A stretch of DNA of 64,000 nucleotides from Didymella arachidicola (Eukaryota; Ascomycota; Dothideomycetes; Pleosporales; Didymellaceae). The notes beneath the pieces were generated by a model, which was not told the origin of the DNA, did not search any database, and saw only the letters and a list, made by a program, of their open reading frames with translations. Of this stretch, positions 56,298-64,000 are shown piece by piece. Each line of letters opens with the position of its first letter. Position 1 is the stretch's first letter. The stretch is from assembly GCA_016630955.3 (NCBI GenBank), contig CM049990.2:682001-746000 (forward strand), given 5' to 3'. The position numbers were made by a program, and so were the translations under genes.

Positions 56298-57576
56298 AAA
56301 GGGAGTCCACTCCCATGACAAAAAAAAACGACCGGATAGATGATGATTCTGGATAACGATACCCATTCTCACTTTTTTTTCTCCCTACACTGCATCTCCG
56401 CCGTTGGCGAGTCTTTCAAATATTATGGATACCCTGCTTCATTCCACTCAATCATGTTGGTCGTTGGTTTTTCCTGGCGTTCAATTTCCTTCTATGGTCC
56501 CATCGGTGGGCTGTACCTGCGACGCGTGATAGTGTTGTTAGTATTAGAGCATAGCGAATAACAGCCGGGTGGCTAAAAGCGATTATTAATGCTATAATGC
56601 CAAAACCTGCTCAAACCTGTCACCAGTGACTTTGCACATCTATTGAACGAAAGGTGATCGCATGATCCAGTTCGGTATCTGACGACCACTTTCTCGGAGC
56701 CTTAAGTAATGGTGGGCACAGATCGCGCACCTTCCCCGCAGTCAAGCTTCGTGCACCTGCACCTTCCCCCACACCGATTCTCCGTCTTTCATACACCTGC
56801 AGATCACTTGACTCGCCCCAGCCTCGTAAGGCTTGTCCATACGTTGAGACAATAACGGCGCCCGATATTCACATGTTTGAGGTTCTTGTAGCCTGACATT
56901 CTATCAAAGTCCTCCCACCGCGTCCGAAACCAAATTCCAATCGTCACAAATGGGAGCGTAATCCCATAGTCTTCAGATGCATGTGCAATCAAGCTTATCC
57001 GTGGCTGCAAGATCGACAGGTAGTCGAGGTCATTCGCCATGTCAAAAGCTCATCCCCCAGCAACAACATCGCAAACTTCGACATGGATCCCAAAAACTTC
57101 ACGTCACGTAGATCTCAATCTAAGTGGATCCTACGCTGCCAAATCCTTGGTAGTCCTTACACCAAAGAAAGTAGCTTAATCCCAATCTAGATGCTCGCCG
57201 TTTGATCTTATTCAGAAGAGTCATGCGGTCCATGTTGCACGACGGCTAAGATGCTTAGGTATCGCAATGACAGCACCACGCCTCCACGTCACCGAATGTT
57301 TGGTTCGCGCAAGTAGGCCACGTTTTGACACGTCTGCTCTCCGCCTTGGGTACACCTTCCTAAGTACCGTAGCAGCAAGAACAGCACACACGCCAAAGCT
57401 CAAACCTCATCATGAGACGGAAATATCTAGTCACCCATGCGCATCATCCCGGACTATGCTGCAGAAGCGCGCGATGTGACATGACACTAGGCCAACTACC
57501 GAATACGTATATATGCCAATAGTATCGGCCCAACCATTCTTAAGCTTTCTTTGCTGATACAAGTCCCTCGTCGACA
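56298..57576. other. Intergenic upstream of glutaminase gene
   Basis: 1.28 kb. No gene recognised. A TATATAT stretch at 57508-57514 lies 63 bp before the glutaminase start codon and is a plausible TATA element. Confidence 0.45.
57508..57514 (+). promoter_or_regulatory. Candidate TATA box of glutaminase gene
   Basis: TATATAT about 63-69 bp upstream of the ATG at 57577, a common distance for regulated fungal secreted-enzyme genes. Based on position only. Confidence 0.3.
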
Positions 57577-59808
57577 ATGCATTTCACATTTTTATCGGCC
57601 CTGGTCAGCCTGCTCGCTGTCACCTCGGCGCAGTCAACCTTCAGTCCTGTTCGTCCACCTTCTCTGCCTCTTGCCGTGAAGAGTCCATACTTGAGCACAT
57701 GGTTTCCAGCAGGTAGCGACGGGGGCAATGGAGGTTACCTGCCCGGACAATGGCCGCAATTCTACACGTAAGCGTTCTCTAAAAAGGCTACAAAGACGTG
57801 TGCTGATATCCCTTAGTGGACAGATACTTGGCTGGACAGGCTTGGTGCGTGTCGATAACGAGACCTTTACATGGATGGGCGCACCCCTGGACATTCCATC
57901 AGCAAATCAGACGGCTTATGAGTACACTTCTACCAGAAGCATCTTCACTATTGAGGTCACGGACAAGGTCTCTTTGAGGGTGACCTTCCTTTCGCCACTC
58001 ACGCCTAATGATCTCAAACGCCAGTCTTTGATCTTCTCCTATATGCATGTTGAGGTATCTTCGCGAGACGGCTCGGAGCACGATGTACAGATATATACAG
58101 ACGTCAGTGCCGGTAAGCATACAACGAAGCCTGAGCCCTGCCCAAGCCACTAACACCCTTGATAGAGTGGGTCTCTGGCGATGTCACTGCGACTGCGCAA
58201 TGGGATTTCGGCTTGTTGAACGATATCGTCTATCACAAGATCTCAAGGCAAGACCAGCAGATCTTCTCCGAGTCCAATGATCGAGCTGAGTGGGGTAGAT
58301 TTGTAAGTTTCATAGAAGCTGGCAATGGTCGCGGCTAAATCTTCCAGTACTATGCTACTGACGCTCGAAATGGCGTCACATATCAGTCGGGCGCTGACAA
58401 TGATGTTCGAGGCGGTTTTGTGACGAACGGAAACCTAGCCAGCTCGAACGACACTAACTTCCGCGCCATAAACGATAGATGGCCTGTGTTTGGTTATGGT
58501 GTCGACCTGGGATTGGTAGGATCCACAGCAGTATCAAGTCTATTCTCGCTGGGCTTATGTCAGGACGAGGCGGCTCAGTTTCTTGGAGCGGACGGCCTAG
58601 TCACTCTACCTTCGTTGTGGACAAGCTACTTTGCGGACGATATTGAGGCCCTTACTTTCTTCCAGGAGGACTTCGCAGAGTCGAGCATGCTCTCGTCGGA
58701 GCTTGACGACAAAATCTACAAGGACTCTATCACGGCTGCTGGTCAAGACTACGCGACCCTAACAACACTGGTGACACGCCAAGCTTTTGCAGCGACGCAG
58801 CTAGTTGGCACCGATGACAAACATTACCTCTTCTTGAAAGAGATCTCATCCAACGGAAACACCCAGACAATCGATGTGATCTATCCTGCGTCGCCAGTCT
58901 TCTTCTACACCAACCCAGAGCTCATCAAGTTACTGCTCGAACCGCACTTCGAGAATCAGGAGAATGGCCACTATCCCAACAAATGGGCCGTGCATGATCT
59001 AGGTACGCACTATCCGAATGCAACTGGCCATCCCACTGGTGATGATGAGCCAATGCCAGTGGAGGAGTGTGGGAACAACATCATCATGGTCTTAGCCTAC
59101 GTGCTGCGGTCTAGCAACACGGACTATGTCAAACAACACTATTCGATCCTGAAGCAGTGGGCCGAATACCTTATCGAGGATAGTCTATACCCCGCGGAGC
59201 AGCTATCGACAGATGATTTCGCGGGTCATCTTGCGAATCAAACCAATCTGGCTCTCAAAGGAATTATTGGAATTGAGGCAATGTCACAGCTTTCGTCTCT
59301 GATCGGGGAGGCAGTTGATGCACAGAACTACACGGCAATCGCGCACGACTATATCTCAAAGTGGCAGGCTTTAGGTATCAATTCTGAAGCATCACCGCCA
59401 CACGCCATCCTCAACTACGGCAACACTTCGACATGGGGTCTTCTGTACAACCTCTACAACGACAAGCTGCTCAACACCAACCTTGTGCCCCAGGAAGTGT
59501 ACGATATGCAGTCCGCGTTCTACCCAACCATCAAAGAGAAGTATGGCGTCCCTCTCGATACGAGGAACAGGTACTATACCAAGTCCGACTGGGAGGTATT
59601 CTGCGCAGCTATCGCGAGTGAAGAGACGAGGAATATGTTCATCAGCGACCTGGCAAAGTTCGTCGATGAGACACCGACTAGCAAGCCTTTCACGGATCTG
59701 TATCAGACGAGTGATGCAACTTTCCCGCCGGGATTGACGTTCAAGGCTAGGCCTGTTGTTGGGGGGTTGTTCGCGCTGTTGTTGCTTGATCAGGGGAAGT
59801 ACGCTTGA
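57577..59808 (+). CDS. gtaA: Secreted glutaminase A (GtaA family)
   Basis: Exons 57577-57767, 57817-58112, 58166-58302 and 58348-59808 (694 residues). The N-terminal signal peptide MHFTFLSALVSLLAVTSAQS has a cleavage site after TSA. The mature protein follows the DUF5127-DUF4965-DUF1793 order: early PPSLPLAVKSPYLSTWFP, GQILGWTGLVRVD, the six-hairpin-like part NLASSNDTNFRAINDRWPVF, PNKWAVHDLGTHYPNATGH with EECGNNIIM, and the C-terminal TSDATFPPGLTFKARPVVGG. The family hydrolyses extracellular glutamine to glutamate and ammonia. Many N-glycosylation sites (NQT, NYT, NDT) fit secretion. Introns are 45-53 nt. Confidence 0.94.
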
Positions 59809-59946
59809 CATGCAGATTGATGTTGCCATAGTATGTCCCATTTCTATATCACTCCTTCCGTACTCTCAGATTAGGTTTATTGTTCATCACAGGTTGAGGG
59901 TACACTCGTCCAGCTTTGAATACCCGACTTCGCACGTTGCGAGCAC

Positions 59947-60509
59947 TCACTTCTTCCCAGCGTCCTCCAAGACTTTATCCGCATCGCTCTTCGCCTTCTC
60001 CTTCCCCTTCTCACCATCTTTCTTGTTCTTCTTCTTCGCAGCCTCACTCTCTTCAAGATCCTCAAGTGTCTTATTTGCGTCCACGTTGGCTTCGTACTCC
60101 ACATCCTCGACCCACTGCTCGAACAAAAACAATCGCCATGCTGCAAAGGCGACCCCACCAAGAACTACAGCAGACGTTACAGTAGTCTTGATGATGCCGA
60201 AGAGTGTTATGTGCGCGAAATACTTCAGCCAGGGTGTTATGAGGGAGCATCGTTCTTCCTACGCAACATGATCAGTGGGACCTTTGAGATCATAGAAAGA
60301 AAACTCACTTCCAGATCTGGGTTCACCGTATACAGCAACGCTATAAGAGCCAGCAAGATCAGACCCAGCAGCAGAACAGTGAGAACCTGGATAATAGCAA
60401 GGATAATCGAGATGTTCTTAGTCGTGCGCAGAACCTGGAATCCAGCGGCTACGAGCGGCGTGACTTGCTCAAAGGCCGCGTTGATTTCGCGGGAGTAGGG
60501 GATGCCCAT
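59947..60509 (-). CDS. Small conserved fungal membrane protein
   Basis: Exons 60509-60309 and 60258-59947, 170 residues. The 50-nt intron (GTGAGT...GCGTAG) joins NPDLE to ERCSLITPW. Residues 34-62 are a long hydrophobic segment (IILAIIQVLTVLLLGLILLA), and a second segment follows after the join (LFGIIKTTVTSAVVLGGVAF). The last 60 residues are a highly charged helix rich in Lys and Glu (EESEAAKKKNKKDGEKGKEK). Probably an endomembrane protein with both ends cytosolic. I do not recognise a function. Its 3' end converges on the glutaminase gene with only 138 bp between stops. Confidence 0.75.
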
Positions 60510-62170
60510 CGTGAAAGATCGCGCTGGAAAAGTGGATCCGTGGGAGCGACCGTGGACTAATCTGGCTAGTACGACACCGGGCTATGTGAAAGTGCGAAGC
60601 TCTACTTCTCTGGTCTGGTACTTTGTAGGTCACTTAGATACAATAAAGATGCATGAACTCGACAGCGACGGGACACAAGATAGCCGTTGCGTGTCAGATC
60701 GATTATGTATGTGTGCTTCAGCATGTCGGCTGAGCTCTTCCGCTGACGTCATACTTGCCGTGTAAAAGGCAGGGTCGGGTCGAGAAGCTCTGCCCTCATT
60801 CTCCACAGCTTTGTTGAAAATACTCGCCCCGCTTCTTTCGCTCGAATGCATCTGATGGCCGGCCACGCGACAATACCGTGGCTCGCGAGTCGCCTGAACC
60901 TTTGGGTTCGGTTGTACCCATTCTCCTTCGAACGTGTTCAGTCGCCTCTCAACACTCGCGTACCACTCTTGATCTTTTTCTCTGCTGGCAGCACAGAATT
61001 TGCAAAGTTGAACGTGGCTGATGAGCATCTTGAGCAGAGATTTTGCATCCTGGGCCGACCATATTCATGGTGAAGACTAATATTTTGTGTCTATTTTACA
61101 CGGCTGCTTATGTCTCTCATTCATCTTGACCGGAGAGGTATATTGGCGCAAACTTATTCTCCAAGATGACGGAAGGCATAAGAGAATTACAAGCAGGTCG
61201 CTTGCAATCTCACGAGTCTCCTGAAGACTACAACATTCTGAAGAGTGGAGACATGCGCAATGTACGAACACGGCCACTTGTCCTGTCCCCGCTGCTCTAA
61301 ATCCTACCCGATTCTTGGCTGGATGAACGGATCAAGATTCTGTCTGGAAGAGATCTGCTCTACTATCTATGGCTAACGATATACCATAGTCCGACCATAC
61401 TGAGGTCGTCGCAACTCAAGCAGCTTCTTACCACGACGACCCAGTCTGGAAGAATATCTTCGGCTACAAAGCGTCAAGACTGGTGCTCTACGAGATCTTA
61501 TTTGTGCGGAAAGATGAACCCTTTGATGTTCGTGGATTCGAGGTTGGACTCAAACTACGTACCTTATGTACTGGCCTTGAGGCATAATCATCATGTCCAT
61601 CAACCTTCTTCCAAAAACTTCTGTCGCTTCGGCCTCACATATCATATTCGGCTTGTCGAGATACTGACATAAAGGTTCAAACCACACTCGGAATTCGAAC
61701 CAGTTCAACTCTCACCAACTAGGTATTTCAGATGCTCCTGACGATACGTTGATCACCACGCTCGTATAGAACAACGAATATGTTGTTATGGAAGCGCTAC
61801 TCGGTGAGGAAATCATCACGTGCTGCGAGGTATTTGTAGTGGAGAATAAATCCTTTGTAGCCAGCGGAAGGCCTGCAGCATTGCAAGCTAGCTGTAGCGA
61901 GTATACGATCACCTGCTATAATTGAAGCCCTACTAAGTCGCGACTACTTCATTATTCTTGTATCTTTGTTAAATCTGGCTAAACGAGAGTGCTTCACTGA
62001 ACAGTCGAATGGCGTCACCATATATCTCATCAGGATTGTGCGCCTGCTCAATGATTGAGGCATTAAGCACAAGCAGACATATTTGCTGAGCCTTCCTGCT
62101 GGCATCGGAATTGTCAAACCGAGCTGTAGAAGACTAAGTGGCAACGTTTCTAGCTATATAAATATGATGC

Positions 62171-62180
62171 ACATGTTGAC
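62171..62180 (+). promoter_or_regulatory. Single copy of ACATGTTGAC motif
   Basis: Identical to the right arm of the inverted repeat at 62296-62321 and 345 bp before the dioxygenase start codon. Candidate transcription-factor half-site. Confidence 0.35.
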
Positions 62181-62295
62181 GTTCACTACTGCGCTCAAAG
62201 CTTAACCGAACATCACGCAATCGCACCCCCACATGTCGAAGAGGACTACCCCGCAACACCAGTCAACTATCGATTCACGAAGGCAGCCACCGCTT

Positions 62296-62321
62296 GTCAA
62301 CATGTGGATCAACATGTTGAC
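62296..62321. promoter_or_regulatory. Perfect inverted repeat, candidate operator
   Basis: GTCAACATGT, spacer GGATCA, ACATGTTGAC: two perfect 10-bp arms. It lies about 204 bp upstream of the dioxygenase ATG. The symmetry suits a dimeric regulator, for instance a zinc-cluster protein, but no known factor is assigned. Confidence 0.5.
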
Positions 62322-62524
62322 AAAAACAACGAGAGCCACTAACCGAGCCTAGTGCGACTGTTGTCATGCACGTCAGGTTATGACCCTGCAATGTTGCAAT
62401 ATCGCCCCATCGCTATCAAACAGCATGTTTGTAAGCTTTATACTGTTCAATTAGCTTTAAAGCATCGAGAACCATCGTCTCAACTGAGCTGGTCGATCAC
62501 ACTTACCCGCTCATCTCAAACATC

Positions 62525-63725
62525 ATGACAACGGAAACAGTCACTCTCAACACCAAAAGCTCCGGTGCGCCATCGCATTCGCAGTACCCGCGGGAGCCTC
62601 TCAAGCTGAAAGGAGTTCTCGACCAGTACAAGTCCTTCGACGTCACTCCAGTAATCGGTCGCGAGTTTGTCGACGTCAACTTGAAGGACTGGTTGGAAGC
62701 GCCGAATTCTGACGATCTCATCCGAGACCTTGCGATCACCAGTATGTCTAAGATCATGTCTTCGGAATGAGGTGAGACCTAATGGTTATAGTCTCTCAGC
62801 GCGGTGTAGTCTTCTTCCGCAAGCAAGACGACATCACCAACGACCTTCAGAAGCAGCTTGTACAGCGGTTGGGTGAGCTCTCTGGCAAACCAGAGACATC
62901 GAAACTGCACATTCATCCTGTCATCAACGCTGGTCGACGTCTTGGTGGAGGCGACAACGAGATCAGTGTCATCAGCTCCGAACAGGCCAAGGAGATATAC
63001 AAGAACAAGTTCCTGAACTTCGCGGATCGCAAGCAGAGCGCGAAGGGAGGCTGGCACAGCGACATCACTTTCGAGAAGATTCCCAGCGACTATGCGCTCC
63101 TGAGACTGACTGAGCTGCCGAAGACGGGCGGTGGTAGGTGAAATCGAATCGTTCTTGTGCTAACCAGCTAATACGCGTTGCAGATACTCTTTGGGCCTCG
63201 GGATACGAGCTGTATGACCGCCTTTCGCCTCCATATCAGAAGTTCTTCGAGGGTCTCACCGCCACCTACGCGCAACCAGGTTTCAACCTTGCCGCAAAGG
63301 AGAATGGGTTCGACTTGTACGACAAGCCTCGAGGCGCTCCTGAGAACGTCGGAAGCGAGTTGATCGCAGAGCATCCCGTGATCCGAACCAATCCAGTCAC
63401 AGGCTGGAAGTCGATCTTTGCTGTCGGTCACCACGTTCAACAGATCAATGGTTTGACAAAGGAAGAGAGCCAGCATGCACTGGACTGGTTTGTGCAATTG
63501 ATTGTTGAGAATCACGATCTGCATGTCCGCCAGAGGTGGCAGAACGAGAACGACCTTGCCATATGGGACAACAGAAGTGTGTACCACACTGCCACCTTCG
63601 ACTACAAGGGACAGGGTCCAAGGACTGGTCAACGAGCTGTGAGCCTGGGTGAAAAGCCCTATCTTGATCCGAACAGCAAGTCTCGTCGCGAGGATCTTGG
63701 TCTCAACGATGAAGAGAAGTCGTAG
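62525..63725 (+). CDS. TauD/TfdA-family Fe(II)/2-oxoglutarate dioxygenase
   Basis: Exons 62525-62741, 62792-63133 and 63184-63725, 366 residues. Two 50-nt introns; joins give RDLAITISQRGVVFF and LPKTGGDTLWASGYEL. The 2-oxoglutarate dioxygenase facial triad is visible: His and Asp in GGWHSDITF (about 161 and 163) and the distal His in RSVYHTATF (about 321), with the cosubstrate-binding Arg in GPRTGQRAV. The N-terminus carries YPREPLKLKGVLDQYKSFDV, common in fungal sulfonate/taurine dioxygenase-like enzymes. Likely oxidises a sulfonate, sulfate ester or similar small acid to release sulfite or sulfate; the exact substrate is unknown. No signal peptide, so cytosolic. Possibly controlled through the upstream inverted repeat. 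Confidence 0.92.
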
Positions 63726-64000
63726 GTGCTGCGAGTGTACGAAGGAGCTAGACTTCGGGGTTGGATCAGCTTGGGCGCACTGGGCACCGAATCTGTTCCG
63801 TTTTCAAGAACCAGCTCCTTCAAATTCAGTAATCCTAAAGAATTGACGCACGTTGCTATATGAGCGCTCTGCTAAGATGACGATGGCAAAGGAACGCGAA
63901 CGCGACGCATGCTGATGTTCCCCTTCGCTGGCGTCGACGGCGTCACGGTGCAGTTTCTACCCATCCAGCAGTCCCAACTCCCGCAATCGATTTCATACAT
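63726..64000. other. 3' flank to window end
   Basis: 275 bp after the dioxygenase stop. No gene recognised before the window ends. Confidence 0.4.

Larger units (their letters stand above)
60510..62524. other. Long intergenic region upstream of dioxygenase gene
   Basis: 2.0 kb of mostly A/T-rich DNA between divergent start codons. No gene recognised. The last 400 bp hold a TATATAAATA stretch near 62154-62163 and three copies of the 10-mer ACATGTTGAC (62171-62180, and the two arms of 62296-62321). Confidence 0.5.

Overview
The window is nuclear DNA of a filamentous ascomycete (Pezizomycotina, probably Dothideomycetes; the class is an inference). Most genes carry short 42-72 nt introns with GTRNGN donors and CTAAC/CTGAC branch points. 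Several families are typical of filamentous ascomycetes: a HET-domain protein, a DUF7708 STAND-type protein, a DUF7025 AAA ATPase, PalH and the secreted glutaminase GtaA. One decayed gene carries stop codons that fit C-to-T or G-to-A changes, as RIP would leave. No tRNA, rRNA, CRISPR or intact transposon was seen. Exon borders were worked out by hand from splice signals and reading frame.

Layout. 0-9.5 kb is accessory in character: a 5'-truncated P450, a degenerate repeat pair flanking a doubtful gene, then a divergent pair (AAA ATPase minus, DUF7708 protein plus) whose shared promoter holds a 70-bp tandem duplication. 10-24 kb: a conserved hypothetical, ribosomal protein eL32, neddylation ligase Dcn1 (with another gene nested in its first intron), sorting nexin Mvp1 and pH sensor PalH, all on minus. 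26.7-41.6 kb is a housekeeping block: cohesin Scc3, a PPPDE-thioredoxin-PUL protein, Rab7 GTPase Ypt7, a DMT transporter, pseudouridine synthase Pus4 and spliceosomal J-protein Cwf23. 42-47.8 kb is again accessory: a HET protein with a duplicated promoter repeat, a CHORD-like zinc protein and a dehydrogenase pseudogene. 48.4-64 kb: RNA polymerase III subunit Rpc4/Rpc53, armadillo protein Vac8, a Ser/Thr kinase, GtaA, a small membrane protein and a TauD-type dioxygenase with a repeated promoter motif.

There is no operon-like pathway here. Ypt7, Vac8 and Mvp1 all act in endosome/vacuole traffic but lie apart among unrelated genes. The most unusual structure is the 1,558-nt first intron of DCN1, about 30 times the local intron length, which contains a complete 342-codon ORF on the same strand.
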